64,000 nucleotides of DNA from Marinimicrococcus sp033875255 (lineage in GTDB: Bacteria > Pseudomonadota > Alphaproteobacteria > Geminicoccales > Geminicoccaceae). The stretch is from assembly GCA_033875255.1 (NCBI GenBank), contig JAWZSN010000005.1:124001-188000 (forward strand), read 5' to 3'. Shown here piece after piece: positions 54,909 to 63,660 of this stretch (position 1 is its first letter; every line of letters starts with the position of its first letter). The notes beneath the pieces were generated by a model. That model was not told the DNA's origin and ran no database searches. It saw only the letters and a list, made by a program, of their open reading frames with translations. The translations under genes were made by a program, and so were the position numbers.

Positions 54909-56222
54909 CTAGGCCCGGGGGACCATCACCGCGATCCGGTGCATGGCGTTGTTGAGATAGCCCTTGGGATTCCAGGGCGCGGCGAAGGGCTGGGCGATGC
55001 CGTTCTCGTCGGTGGCGCGGGCCCAGATCTCGTAATAGCCGTGGGTCGGGAAGCTCACCTCGCTCTCGAAGGTGACCCAGGAATAGGGGTTCATCAGCGG
55101 CTTGAGGGTGGCCTCGCTCCAGGTGGCGCCGAAATCGTTGCTGATCTCGACCTTCGTGATCCCGGCATCGCCGGCCCAGGCGTGACCGCGCAGCGCCAGG
55201 CTCTTCTGGCCGGGCTCGAGGGTCTCGCCGGACTGCGGGCTGGTGATCATCGACTTCACCGGCATGGAGTGGATGGTCACGAAGTCCGCCTCGGGGACGT
55301 CGGTGCCGGGGGCCACCGGATAGGCGGGCACCGAATAGGAGGGCACCTCCATCTTCGAGCCGTCGTGCTTGCGATCGCGCACCCAGATCCGGGTCAGCCA
55401 CTTTTGCGAGCAGGAGCCGGGCCAGCCCGGCACGACCAGGCGCAGCGGGGCGCCGTTGAGCGGGTGGAGATCCTGGCCGTTCTGCTGGAAGGCGATCAGG
55501 TTATAGGGATCGAGGGCCTTCTCGATCGGCATGCCGCGCGACAGCGCCTGTTTGTCCGGATCGCCCGAAAGATGGGTGTCGGCGCCGAAATGGCCGGTAT
55601 AGACCGCCGACGGCTTGACGCCGGCCTTCTCCAGCACGTCCTTGAGGCGCACGCCTGTCCATTTCGAGTTGCCGATGGCGCCCAGCGTCCACTGGTTGCC
55701 CTTGGCCGGCGGGTTGAAGCCGGCCCGGCCATTGCCGCCGCACTCGAGCTGCAGCGCGTACTCGACCACCTCGAACTGGCTCTTGAGATCCTCGATGGTC
55801 AGCTCGAGCGGCCGCTCGACCTCGCCGTCGATGACCAGCTTCCAGCCCTCGGCCGCGGTGTTGTCCGGCACGATTCCGTTGTTGCGCACGAAATGGCGGG
55901 CGGTCGGGGTGACGTCGTCGTCGAGGAGGTGTGCCGGCGTCTCCGCGTTGACCGGCCGGTCGTTGAGGACGATGAGGCCGTCCTTGCCCTCGAGCACGAA
56001 CTCCTCGGTGGTCTCGGCCAGGGCGACGGGGATCAGGCCGGAGGGCATGAAGCGATGGAAGGGGATGGCGGCGCCGAGCGTGGCGCCCATGGCCGCGAGG
56101 CCGGCGCCGCGCAGAAAGCCGCGCCGGTCGCCGTGCGGCACCCGGCCGAACAGCAGGGCATCCGCCCGTTGGGGATCGTCCTGATAGAGCTCGCGCAGGC
56201 CACGGATTTTCTTCGACGCCAT
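54909..56222 (-). CDS. Molybdopterin sulfite dehydrogenase, SorA/SoxC-like
   Basis: A 437-residue periplasmic molybdoenzyme that oxidises sulfite to sulfate. A Tat signal (DRRGFLRGAGLAAMG, about 33-47) exports it folded. The cofactor cysteine is in LQLECGGNGR (about residue 157), and YTGHFGADTHLSG plus PGWPGSCSQKWLTR are family blocks; the C-terminal domain (about 315-435) is the dimerisation Ig fold. Starts ATGATG; the second ATG at 56222 fits the gggagg site better. Confidence 0.9.
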   Translation of the reverse strand: MASKKIRGLRELYQDDPQRADALLFGRVPHGDRRGFLRGAGLAAMGATLGAAIPFHRFMPSGLIPVALAETTEEFVLEGKDGLIVLNDRPVNAETPAHLLDDDVTPTARHFVRNNGIVPDNTAAEGWKLVIDGEVERPLELTIEDLKSQFEVVEYALQLECGGNGRAGFNPPAKGNQWTLGAIGNSKWTGVRLKDVLEKAGVKPSAVYTGHFGADTHLSGDPDKQALSRGMPIEKALDPYNLIAFQQNGQDLHPLNGAPLRLVVPGWPGSCSQKWLTRIWVRDRKHDGSKMEVPSYSVPAYPVAPGTDVPEADFVTIHSMPVKSMITSPQSGETLEPGQKSLALRGHAWAGDAGITKVEISNDFGATWSEATLKPLMNPYSWVTFESEVSFPTHGYYEIWARATDENGIAQPFAAPWNPKGYLNNAMHRIAVMVPRA

Positions 56223-56318
56223 CATGGGCCTCCCATGCACAGTTCTTACCCCACGCCCGAACGGTGTCGGGGCGAGGGAAGAAACGCGCGAGGCCGGCGG
56301 TTTATTCCATCGCCCCGC

Positions 56319-57107
56319 TCAGCCGCTGCAAGGCGCGCTCGCCGCACGGCTGTCCGCGAGCGCCATGCGGGTCTCGGCATCGAAGGGCGCCTTTTCCAGG
56401 GTCGCGGAAGCGACCTCGCGGGCCACCAGCTCCAGCCGGGCAGGCTCCATCCCCGAGGCGAGAAGCGCGTAGCCGACGCCGCCGGAGCGCCAGGCATAGC
56501 CCCGGCTGCCGTCCGCGCCGAACGCCCGCGGCGTCTCGGGCAACCCGGCCGGTCCGTGGATGAAGAGGCTCAGCCGGCAGCCCCTGCTGCCCAGGTAGAA
56601 GGCATGAAGAGCCGGCTGGCCCGCCTCGTCCAGCAGCGCCACCCCGGCCAGTGCCAGGCCTGCAGGGGCGAGGTCGGGGATGTGCGCCGGCCGTCCGAAG
56701 CCCTGGAGCGCGGCCAGCACCATGCCGGCAGCCGGTGGCGGTTGCCCGGCGCCCTGGGCCCAGGCCTGGTGGCGGACCGTGACGAAGGCCGGCGGCGCGG
56801 TCGGCTCCGGCCCGTGGCCGAGCAGCCAGACCGGAGCACCTGCCAGCAGCACGAGGGCGACCGCCGCCGCCAGCGCCAGCGGCCGGCGCCGGGGGCCGAG
56901 CAGCGGCCGGCGCTGCGGTGGCAGCACGATCGGCGGCGCCGCACGCTCGCCGGCGAGAACGGCCTTGAGCCGCGCCAGCTGCGCCACCTGCTCGGCCACC
57001 GCCCGGTCCTGCGCAACGGCCCGCGCCACGGCCGCGGCCGGAACCGCCGGCAGCTCGCCGTCGAGCCAGGCGCCCAACGCCTCGAGATCCGGTCGGCTCT
57101 GCTTCAC
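56319..57107 (-). CDS. Anti-sigma factor
   Basis: About 262 residues. The N-terminal DLEALGAWLDGELPAV matches the anti-sigma binding helix, followed by one TM helix (about 75-97, LALAAAVALVLLAGAPVWLL) and a periplasmic domain of about 165 residues with a single Cys pair region (RGCRLSLFIHG). The GTG start overlaps the sigma factor stop (GTGA). It should hold the ECF factor at the membrane until a signal arrives. Confidence 0.85.
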   Translation of the reverse strand: MKQSRPDLEALGAWLDGELPAVPAAAVARAVAQDRAVAEQVAQLARLKAVLAGERAAPPIVLPPQRRPLLGPRRRPLALAAAVALVLLAGAPVWLLGHGPEPTAPPAFVTVRHQAWAQGAGQPPPAAGMVLAALQGFGRPAHIPDLAPAGLALAGVALLDEAGQPALHAFYLGSRGCRLSLFIHGPAGLPETPRAFGADGSRGYAWRSGGVGYALLASGMEPARLELVAREVASATLEKAPFDAETRMALADSRAASAPCSG

Positions 57108-57625
57108 GACACCGCCCGCGTCGCCGGGGCCGGCACGACCCGGGGTCCCGCCTCGGCGATCAGCCGGAGCAGGGCGGCGCGCGCCCGCGACAGCCGGCTC
57201 ATCACCGTGCCCTCGGCCACGCCCAGCACCTGGGCCGCTTCGGCATAGGACAGCCCGCCAATGTCGATCAGCGCCACCACCTCGCGGTGCGCCTCGGGAA
57301 GCCGTGCCATGGCGGTGCGCACCGTCAGGACGTTGATCAGGCGCTCGTCGGCCAGCGGGACGCCGTCCGCGGAGTGCGGGCCGTCCTCCCCGGCCTCCTC
57401 CAGCGCCACCAGCCGCGGCCGGCGACGGCTGTCGATGAAGGCGTTGCGCAGGATGCGGAACAGCCAGGCGCGGCAGGCTGCCTGGTCGGCCGGGACGCGC
57501 CGCGCCGCCAGCGCCTTGACCGCGCATTCCTGCACCAGGTCGCGGGCCTGCTCGGGATCCTGGGTCAGGCTGAGGGCATAGCCGTAGAGCCGGTCGAGGC
57601 AGGCCTCGAGCCGTTCACGGGGCAC
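57104..57625 (-). CDS. ECF-type RNA polymerase sigma factor
   Basis: A 173-residue sigma factor with region 2 (YALSLTQDPEQARDLVQECAVKAL and AWLFRILRNAFIDSRR) and region 4 (LPEAHREVVALIDIGGLSYAEAAQVLGVAEGTVMSRLSRAR). GTG at 57625 with cgggag upstream is the best start; 97 codons of open frame upstream lack features. Located ahead of the anti-sigma and the sulfite dehydrogenase genes, in the same direction, so it may control sulfite oxidation. Confidence 0.88.
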   Translation of the reverse strand: MPRERLEACLDRLYGYALSLTQDPEQARDLVQECAVKALAARRVPADQAACRAWLFRILRNAFIDSRRRPRLVALEEAGEDGPHSADGVPLADERLINVLTVRTAMARLPEAHREVVALIDIGGLSYAEAAQVLGVAEGTVMSRLSRARAALLRLIAEAGPRVVPAPATRAVS

Positions 57626-58020
57626 TGCCGGGCTCCCGGGCTGCCCTGCCGCTCCGCCACATTTGCACCTCTTGCCTCCGGCCCCGCCGCGATCCTCCGT
57701 GCCATGAGGTCTAGCAGAACGGTGCCGCGAGCGCATGTCTGCAGGCTCATCGTAGACCGTCGGAAGAGGCGGCGGACCCGTCCCAAGATCCGGCGGGACA
57801 GCGGCCGGCGAAAGGCCGCGCGCCGCATGCAGCGGGGATGTTCGGGCATGCCGAGAAGTTTCAGCGTCGAGACGGTGCTGAGCGAGTCCCGGCAACGCCA
57901 CACGGCACGTAACCCGCAAAGGCCCGGGCGCTGCGCGCGGCTTCTTCTTGTTGGCTGCCTGTCAGTCGGCGGCGGTGCCAGCCGGGCAGGGAGGGCTCCC
58001 TGCCCGGCTGGCGGAGCATG
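57626..58020. other. Intergenic region between ect/ask operon and ECF sigma gene
   Basis: 395 bp of GC-rich sequence with no supported gene. It should contain the ECF-sigma promoter region on its left and carries the operon-end hairpin at 57977-58012. No autoregulatory -35 (AAC-type) is convincing. Confidence 0.4.
57977..58012 (-). terminator. Strong hairpin at the end of the ectABCD-ask operon
   Basis: 17-bp perfect inverted repeat (57977-57993 with 57996-58012), realistically a 16-bp stem with a 4-nt loop, beginning 8 bp after the ask stop. No T-run follows on the minus strand. Confidence 0.65.
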
Positions 58021-59466
58021 TCAGGCCGCGCGGACCAGGCCTTCCGCCGGCATCTCGCGGTGCTGCTCGACGAGGGCGGCGTGCAGCGTGCCGATGGCGC
58101 GCTCGAAGTCGGCCTCGTCGAGGACGAACTGCAGGTCGACCTTGCGCATCAGCTCGTGGAAGGCGAGCGGCTCGATGCCCGCCTCGGCCAGGGCTCCCAG
58201 CGCGCGCATCGTCAGGTGCGGGATTCTCAGGTTGCGGCCGATGGCCGAGACGATGGCGACCTTGCGGGTGGCGATCGCAGCCGAGCTGTAGCGCTCGGTG
58301 AGGTCGTGCTCGACCCGCCTGATGCTCTTGAGCGAGCCCTCGAGGAAGTGGGTGATGGTGTTGGCGTTGGAGGTCTTGGCGACGATCCGCACGCGATGGC
58401 GCTTGAGCGCGTCGAGGATCGCTGCGTCGTAGCCCTTCACACCGACCATGTCCTGCTCGAAGAACTCGAACGCGAACACGCCCTTGAGCCCGGTCACGAT
58501 CTCGACGCCGGGCTCGGCCGTGCCGCGGGTGCCGACGATCAGCGTGCCTTCCTCGTCCGGCCGGAACGTGTTCTTGACCCGCAGCGGGATGCCCGCCTGG
58601 CGCAGCCCCTTGGCGGCACGCGGGTGGATCGCCTCCATCCCCATGTTGGAGAGCTGGTCGGCCACGTCGTAATTGGTCCGGCCGATCACCTGCACCTTGT
58701 CGATCCCGACGATGCGCGGATCGGCGCTGCACAGATGGTGCTCCTTGTGGATGATCGCCTCGCGCGCCCCGGTAAGCACCGCCACCCGCGAGAACGTCAC
58801 CTCGGTGTAGCCGCGGTCGTAGGTGCCCATCAGCGCCTCGCGACACTGCGCGTAGCCGCTGACGATGGGCAGCGTCGTGGCGAGGTCGATGTCCTGGAAG
58901 GCGTTCCCGATCCGCTCGTCGAGGCGCGGCTGGCTCTCGTCGCGCCAGCCGGTGAGGTCCACCAGCAGCGCGTTCACGCCGCGCCGGCGCAGCAGCAGCG
59001 TGGTGTTGAACGCCGAGTGCGCCTCGCCCAGGGCCGAGATCATCTCGCGCACCGTCAAGAGATGCTCCTCCAGCCGGAAATGGCCGTAGGAGCAGAGCCG
59101 GTGCAGATCGACCAGACAGTTGCGCACGCCCAGGATGCGCTCCTCGACGAAGGCGTCGGCCTCGTTGCGGTCGGCACTGTCGGGCAGCACCCGGGCGTTG
59201 AGCTCGCGCATCGCCCGGGCAACCCCGTCCAGCGCCGCGTTCCACGCCTCCTCGGGACCGGCATCGGCGAAGAGCGCGTAGACCCCCGCCTCGCCGGTCT
59301 TCTTGTGCTCGAGGAGCTTGTTGGTGATGCCGGCATAGGCCGACACCACGAACACGCGGTTGTAGAGCGCTGCGCCCTCGCGCCCCGCGAGGAGCACGTT
59401 CTCGAGCAGCGCCTCGGTCTGGAGCATCGAGGTGCCGCCGATCTTCTCGACGGTATGTCCTGCCAT
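58021..59466 (-). CDS. ask: Aspartate kinase of the ectoine cluster (Ask_ect)
   Basis: A 481-residue aspartokinase that supplies aspartyl phosphate for ectoine. VEKIGGTSM at the N-terminus, VVSAYAGITNKLLEHK, SADPRIVGIDKVQVI and the C-terminal two-ACT regulatory region (about 320-470). The ectoine-specific type is marked by VEKIGGTSM rather than VQKFGGTSV and by its place as the last gene of ectABCD; it is usually insensitive to lysine/threonine. ATG at 59466 chosen; the GTG at 59478 overlaps the ectD stop and is an alternative. Confidence 0.92.
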   Translation of the reverse strand: MAGHTVEKIGGTSMLQTEALLENVLLAGREGAALYNRVFVVSAYAGITNKLLEHKKTGEAGVYALFADAGPEEAWNAALDGVARAMRELNARVLPDSADRNEADAFVEERILGVRNCLVDLHRLCSYGHFRLEEHLLTVREMISALGEAHSAFNTTLLLRRRGVNALLVDLTGWRDESQPRLDERIGNAFQDIDLATTLPIVSGYAQCREALMGTYDRGYTEVTFSRVAVLTGAREAIIHKEHHLCSADPRIVGIDKVQVIGRTNYDVADQLSNMGMEAIHPRAAKGLRQAGIPLRVKNTFRPDEEGTLIVGTRGTAEPGVEIVTGLKGVFAFEFFEQDMVGVKGYDAAILDALKRHRVRIVAKTSNANTITHFLEGSLKSIRRVEHDLTERYSSAAIATRKVAIVSAIGRNLRIPHLTMRALGALAEAGIEPLAFHELMRKVDLQFVLDEADFERAIGTLHAALVEQHREMPAEGLVRAA

Positions 59467-59474
59467 GACCTGCC

Positions 59475-60398
59475 TCACGCCGCCGCCGCGAGCGAGCGGG
59501 CGGGGGCGCGGCGCAGGGGCTCGATCTTCTCGCGGGTCGCCACGAAGTCGGGCCGCGGCTTGGCCGGACCGAACGGCGCCTCGAGCCGGTTCGACATGGC
59601 ATTGAACACGAAGAACGCGTTCGATCGCGGCATCGGCGTGATGTTGCTGGCCGATCCGTGCATCGTGTTGCAGTCGAAGATCACCACCGAGCCGGCGCGG
59701 CCCGTGGGCGCCACGAGGCCGCCCTCCTCGACCAGCCGGGCGAGGCCCTGCTCGTCGGGCACGCCGACCTCCTGCTTGCGCAGCGAGTCCTTGTAGTGAT
59801 CCTCGGGCGTCTCGCCGATGCAGGTGAGGTAGCGCTTGTGCGAACCGGGCACGAGCATCAGCGGGCCATTGTGGGGCGAGTTGTCGGTCAGGAGCACCGA
59901 CATCGAGAGTGCCCTCATGCGCGGCATGCCGTCTTCCACGTGCCAGGTCTCGAAGTCGGAGTGCCAGTAGAACTCCTTGCCCCGAAAGCCCGGCTTGTAG
60001 TTCAGCCGCGACTGGTGGAGGTAGACTTCCTCGCCCAGGATGTAGCGTGCGACGTCGGCCAGCCGGGGATCGGCGGCGAGACGCAGGAACAGCTCGCTTT
60101 GCGCATGGATCCTGAAGATCGAGCGCACGTCGCCAGAGCCCAGCTCGGTGAACACGGTCTCCTTGTCCAGCGCGGCGCCGGGGCTGCGCAGGCGGCCCGA
60201 CTCGGCTTCCAGGCTCGCCACCTCCTCCTCGCTCAAGAGTCCCTCGAGGAAGAGAAAGCCGTTGGCGTCATAGGAATCGTGCTGCTCGCGGGTGAGCGGC
60301 GCATCCTTCGACCAGGTGGAATGGATCACCGGGTCGTGGCGCTCCAGGAACTTCGCCTCGGTGGTCTGGCGCGACGGATAAAGGTCGGTGCGGCTCAT
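59475..60398 (-). CDS. ectD: Ectoine 5-hydroxylase
   Basis: A 307-residue Fe(II)/2-oxoglutarate dioxygenase that converts ectoine to 5-hydroxyectoine. The iron ligands His-x-Asp are in EFYWHSDFETWH (about residue 150) and the distal His in NTMHGSASN (about 247). The EctD hallmark FYWHSDFETWHVEDGMPRMR is present. It sits 42 bp behind ectC and overlaps the following ask region. Confidence 0.96.
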   Translation of the reverse strand: MSRTDLYPSRQTTEAKFLERHDPVIHSTWSKDAPLTREQHDSYDANGFLFLEGLLSEEEVASLEAESGRLRSPGAALDKETVFTELGSGDVRSIFRIHAQSELFLRLAADPRLADVARYILGEEVYLHQSRLNYKPGFRGKEFYWHSDFETWHVEDGMPRMRALSMSVLLTDNSPHNGPLMLVPGSHKRYLTCIGETPEDHYKDSLRKQEVGVPDEQGLARLVEEGGLVAPTGRAGSVVIFDCNTMHGSASNITPMPRSNAFFVFNAMSNRLEAPFGPAKPRPDFVATREKIEPLRRAPARSLAAAA

Positions 60399-60440
60399 TC
60401 TCTTCTCCCCAGTTGCTGCCGGTGCGTCGTGGTTCCTCTT

Positions 60441-60833
60441 TCAGACGGTCTCCGCCTCGAGGGCGTAGGCGCCGGTCTCGTCATGAACCTCGAGGCCGTT
60501 GAGCGGCGGATTGAAGACGCAGGCCATCATCATCTCGGTCGTGCCGCGCAGCACGTGCCGGTCGTTCTTGTCGAGCGCGTACATCACGCCCGGGCGGATC
60601 TCGTGGATCTCGCCGGTGGCGAGGTCCTCGATCGAGCCCTGCCCGGACATGCAGTAGACGCACTCGAGATGGTTCTTGTAGTGCATCGGCAGCTCGGCGC
60701 CGGCGTGGATCTTGGTGATGTGGAAGGAGTAGCCCATCCTGTCGTCCTTCAAGAGCAGGCGGGTGCTCTCCCAGCCCTTGGAGACCACGTGGCGGCGGCT
60801 CTTGAGGGCGTCGTCGAGGTCGCGAACGATCAT
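60441..60833 (-). CDS. ectC: L-ectoine synthase
   Basis: A 130-residue cupin enzyme that cyclises N-gamma-acetyl-diaminobutyrate to ectoine. ESTRLLLKDDRMGYSFHITKI, LPMHYKNHLECVYCMSG and LDKNDRHVLRG are characteristic and hold the Fe-binding residues. The ATG at 60833 follows aaagga; operon position between ectB and ectD is standard. Confidence 0.96.
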   Translation of the reverse strand: MIVRDLDDALKSRRHVVSKGWESTRLLLKDDRMGYSFHITKIHAGAELPMHYKNHLECVYCMSGQGSIEDLATGEIHEIRPGVMYALDKNDRHVLRGTTEMMMACVFNPPLNGLEVHDETGAYALEAETV

Positions 60834-60871
60834 GTCGGAGTCCTTTGAATTTTGGCCCGGGGAAGGGCGGA

Positions 60872-62179
60872 TTATTCGGCGGCGACCGCCAGGGAGCCGA
60901 GGACGGCGTCCATGGCCTGCTCGAGAATGTCGAGACCGCGTGCAAGCTCGTCGTCGGCAATGGTGAGCGGTGCCAGCACCTTCATGATCTGGCCGTGGCC
61001 GCCGCTGGTCTCGATCACGAGGCCGTTGGCGAAACACTCGGCCACGATGGCGTCGGCCGTCTCGCCGGTGCCCACGTCGATGCCGCGCATCATCCCGCGG
61101 CCCTTGGTGAAGGTCTGGCCCGGATGCTTCTTGGCCATCGCCTCGAGCCGCTCGCGGAGGATCTCGCCCTTGCGCGCCACGTCTTTTTGGAGCCGGTCGT
61201 CGCGCCAGAACTTCTCGAGCGCGGCGCGGGCGGTCACGAAGGCGTGGCAGTTGCCGCGGAACGTCCCGTTATGCTCGCCGGGTGCCCACTGGTCGAGCTC
61301 ACGCTTCATGAGCGTGACGGCAAAGGGCAGGCCCATGCCGGAGAGCGACTTGGCGAGCGTCACGATGTCGGGACTGACTCCGGCCTGCTCGAAGCTGAAG
61401 AAGCTGCCGGTCCGGCCGCAGCCGGCCTGGATATCGTCGATGATGAAGAGCGCGCCGTTCTCGCGGGCCAGCGCCTCGATGCGACGCAGCCAGGCGGCCG
61501 AGGCGACGTTGAGCCCGCCTTCGCCCTGTACCGTCTCGACGATGATGGCGGCCGGCGCGTCGACGCCGCCGGAAGGATCGGCCAGCATCCGCTCGAGGAT
61601 CGCCGCCGTGTCGACGTCGGCACCCAGATAGCCGTCATAGGGCAGGCGGGTGACGCCGCCCAGCTGCACCCCGGCGGCACCGCGATGGGTACCGTTGCCG
61701 GTAGCCGCCAGGGCGCCCACGGTCACGCCGTGAAAGCCGTTGGTAAAGGCGATCACGTTGTGCCGGCCGGTGATCTTGCGGGCGAGCTTGAGCGCCGCCT
61801 CGACCGCGTTGGCGCCGGTCGGGCCGGGGAACTGGAGGCGATAGTCGAGCTTCCGGGGCTCGAGAATCGTCCGCTCGAACTCCTCGAGGAAGGCTTCCTT
61901 GGCGTCCGAGTAGAAATCGAGCCCGTGGGCGAGGCCGTCCTTCTCGATATAGTCGAGCAACGCCGCCTTCAGGTCAGGGTCGTTGTGCCCGTAATTGAGG
62001 GTCGAGCACCCCGCCAGGAAGTCGATATAGCGGGTACCGTCGGCGGCCTCGAGCGTGGCGCCGCGTGCGCGCGCGAAGCGGGCCGGCAGGCTGCGGCAGT
62101 AGCTGCGGACGTTCGACTCGAGGCGCGCCGAAGCGGTCTTCTCGGGCGTGTGGCGGGGCTCGTCAGTGCCGGTGGGCAT
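60872..62179 (-). CDS. ectB: Diaminobutyrate-2-oxoglutarate transaminase
   Basis: A 435-residue class III aminotransferase that makes L-2,4-diaminobutyrate from aspartate semialdehyde. FLAGCSTLNYGHN, FPGPTGANAVEAALKLAR, ETVQGEGGLNV, IIDDIQAGCGRTG and the PLP lysine in TLAKSLSGMGLP are all there. The N-terminus is about 20 residues longer than many EctB proteins. ATG at 62179 has a gaggaaag ribosome site. Confidence 0.96.
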   Translation of the reverse strand: MPTGTDEPRHTPEKTASARLESNVRSYCRSLPARFARARGATLEAADGTRYIDFLAGCSTLNYGHNDPDLKAALLDYIEKDGLAHGLDFYSDAKEAFLEEFERTILEPRKLDYRLQFPGPTGANAVEAALKLARKITGRHNVIAFTNGFHGVTVGALAATGNGTHRGAAGVQLGGVTRLPYDGYLGADVDTAAILERMLADPSGGVDAPAAIIVETVQGEGGLNVASAAWLRRIEALARENGALFIIDDIQAGCGRTGSFFSFEQAGVSPDIVTLAKSLSGMGLPFAVTLMKRELDQWAPGEHNGTFRGNCHAFVTARAALEKFWRDDRLQKDVARKGEILRERLEAMAKKHPGQTFTKGRGMMRGIDVGTGETADAIVAECFANGLVIETSGGHGQIMKVLAPLTIADDELARGLDILEQAMDAVLGSLAVAAE

Positions 62180-62232
62180 GGCTTTCCTCACGGTCTCGAT
62201 TTTTCAGGGGATGCGGTGATCGGCGGGCGCGC

Positions 62233-62781
62233 TCAGGCCGTACGGGCGGCGCTTCCAAACGGGCCGATCGCCACGAGGTGCTCGGTGTCGTGCTGGCCGC
62301 CGAAGTGAGCGTCACGCTCGAACCAGGCCCGGTGGGTGAGCGGAGCACCGAAGCCTTCGGCAACCGAGTGGAACAGCGCCCAGGATGCGGCGTTGTCCGG
62401 GGTGATGGTCGTCTTGATGCGCCGCACGTGGCGGCAGGGTGCATCGCGCAGCAGGTCGGTGACCAGGCGCTTGGCAAGTCCCTTGCCACGGGCGCTGGCG
62501 CTCACCGCGACCTGCCAGATGAACAGCGTGTCGGGCTCCGCCGGCGGCAGATAGCCTGACACCCAGCCGACCACCTCACCGTCACGCTCGGCCAGCCGGC
62601 ACGTGTCGGCGAAATGGGTGCACTGAAGCAGGTTGCAGTAGAGCGAGTTCTCGTCCAGGGCGCCGCTGCTGCCGATCAGGGCATTGACGGCCTCGCCATC
62701 CTCTGCGGTCGGCCGGCGAAGCACGATCTCGGCGTGGATGTCCTCGGCCTTGGGCCGATGGCTTTGCTTGATGAGGTGCAT
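62233..62781 (-). CDS. ectA: L-2,4-diaminobutyrate N-gamma-acetyltransferase
   Basis: A 182-residue GNAT acetyltransferase, the second step of ectoine synthesis. LRRPTAEDGEAVNALIG, NSLYCNLLQCTHFADTC and the acetyl-CoA loop VSASARGKGLAKRLV (about 105-119), then TTITPDNAASWALF. The frame is open to an ATG at 62823, but that codon lies inside the likely promoter; the ATG at 62781, behind aaagagg, gives normal EctA length and is chosen. Confidence 0.93.
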   Translation of the reverse strand: MHLIKQSHRPKAEDIHAEIVLRRPTAEDGEAVNALIGSSGALDENSLYCNLLQCTHFADTCRLAERDGEVVGWVSGYLPPAEPDTLFIWQVAVSASARGKGLAKRLVTDLLRDAPCRHVRRIKTTITPDNAASWALFHSVAEGFGAPLTHRAWFERDAHFGGQHDTEHLVAIGPFGSAARTA

Positions 62782-62813
62782 GGCCTCTTTGTCTGCTGTC
62801 TCCACGTTCACAA

Positions 62814-62842
62814 AACATTTCATTGTTCGAAGAATGTGTCAA
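62814..62842 (-). promoter_or_regulatory. Sigma-70-type promoter of the ectoine operon
   Basis: Minus-strand TTGACA (62842-62837) is a perfect -35 element, followed after 17 bp by a weak -10 (aatgtt, 62819-62814). Predicted start of transcription near 62807 gives a leader of about 25 nt to the ATG at 62781. A strong -35 with a weak -10 is common in osmotically induced promoters. Confidence 0.55.
62821..62836. promoter_or_regulatory. Palindromic operator inside the ectA promoter spacer
   Basis: Inverted repeat catt-N-ttcgaa-N-aatg (14 of 16 symmetric positions) fills exactly the space between the -35 and -10 elements. Size and symmetry fit a MarR-family dimer, and the EctR-like gene is 278 bp away on the other strand. 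Confidence 0.5.
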
Positions 62843-62910
62843 CCGGGCGGAGAAGATGCCCGAATGGCCGCCGCAATGTGGCAGCGAAAGGCCTGAAGAG
62901 GCGGAAAAAA

Positions 62911-63009
62911 ATGACGGTAAAACAATGTATTAAAGAGTACGCTCATAAACGTCGCGGGACATCGCCTCGGAGCGATATTTCGAGCAACGAAGGGCTGCCA
63001 TGCGTCTGA
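62911..63009 (+). CDS. Possible 32-codon small ORF in the ect intergenic region
   Basis: ATG at 62911 preceded by gaggcggaaaaaa opens 32 codons (MTVKQCIKEYAHKRRGTS start), basic, Cys-containing and in AT-richer DNA than the surroundings. No homologue is recognised; it may be a leader peptide or chance. Confidence 0.25.
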   Translation: MTVKQCIKEYAHKRRGTSPRSDISSNEGLPCV

Positions 63010-63113
63010 CGCGGGGATCCTTCCTTCGACGAAAGTTTTAGCTCTTGCGGAAAGGCGTTCGGGAACTAGGTTCGGCCGCAGCAGATGGGATCCGGCCGGC
63101 GAACGAGGACGCG

Positions 63114-63596
63114 ATGGAGCAGCGGGCGCAGACGGCGTTGATCGCGCTTCGCCGGATCTTGCGGGCGACGGAGCTTGGCTCCAAGCAGCTCGCCCGGACA
63201 TTCCGGCTCACCACGTCGCAGCTCATCGTGCTCGAGATCTTGAGCGAGCGGGGGCAGGCGACGGCCGGCGCCATCGCCGCCCGTGCGGGGCTGGGCCAGG
63301 CGACCGTGACCGCGCTCGTCGACAAGCTCGAGCAGCGCGGACTGGTCGTTCGGCGGCGCGGCGAGGCCGACCGGCGGCAGGTCTGGATCGAGCTTCTGGA
63401 CGAGGGGAGGCGTGCCCTGGCGGAAGTGCCCGGCACGCTGCAGACCCGGTTTCGCGACAAGTTCACCGGGCTCGAGGACTGGGAGCAGGCTTATATCGTC
63501 GCTGCTCTCGAGCGAGTGGCGGCCCTGCTCGACGCCGACAAGATCGACGCTGCGCCCGTCCTCGATGTCGGCGAGATCGTCGAGCGGGGTTCCTGA
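63114..63596 (+). CDS. ectR: MarR-family regulator of ectoine genes, EctR-like
   Basis: A 160-residue winged-helix regulator. Helix-turn-helix at about 30-85 (LTTSQLIVLEILSERGQATAGAIAARAGLGQATVTALVDKLEQRGLVVRRRGEADRRQVWIEL) is typical MarR. It is divergent from ectA and at the position of EctR1 of methylotrophs, which represses ect genes when osmolarity is low. ATG behind gaacgagga. Confidence 0.85.
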   Translation: MEQRAQTALIALRRILRATELGSKQLARTFRLTTSQLIVLEILSERGQATAGAIAARAGLGQATVTALVDKLEQRGLVVRRRGEADRRQVWIELLDEGRRALAEVPGTLQTRFRDKFTGLEDWEQAYIVAALERVAALLDADKIDAAPVLDVGEIVERGS

Positions 63597-63660
63597 GCTT
63601 CTTCGGCGTGACAGGCCGCTGGCCAGGCGGCGATGGGCCGCCCCGCGATAGTCCGGCTCG

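Noticed and set aside
62782..62823. ATG at 62823 as the start of ectA
   Set aside because: It falls inside the predicted promoter spacer and has no ribosome site; 62781 has aaagagg and gives the family's normal length.
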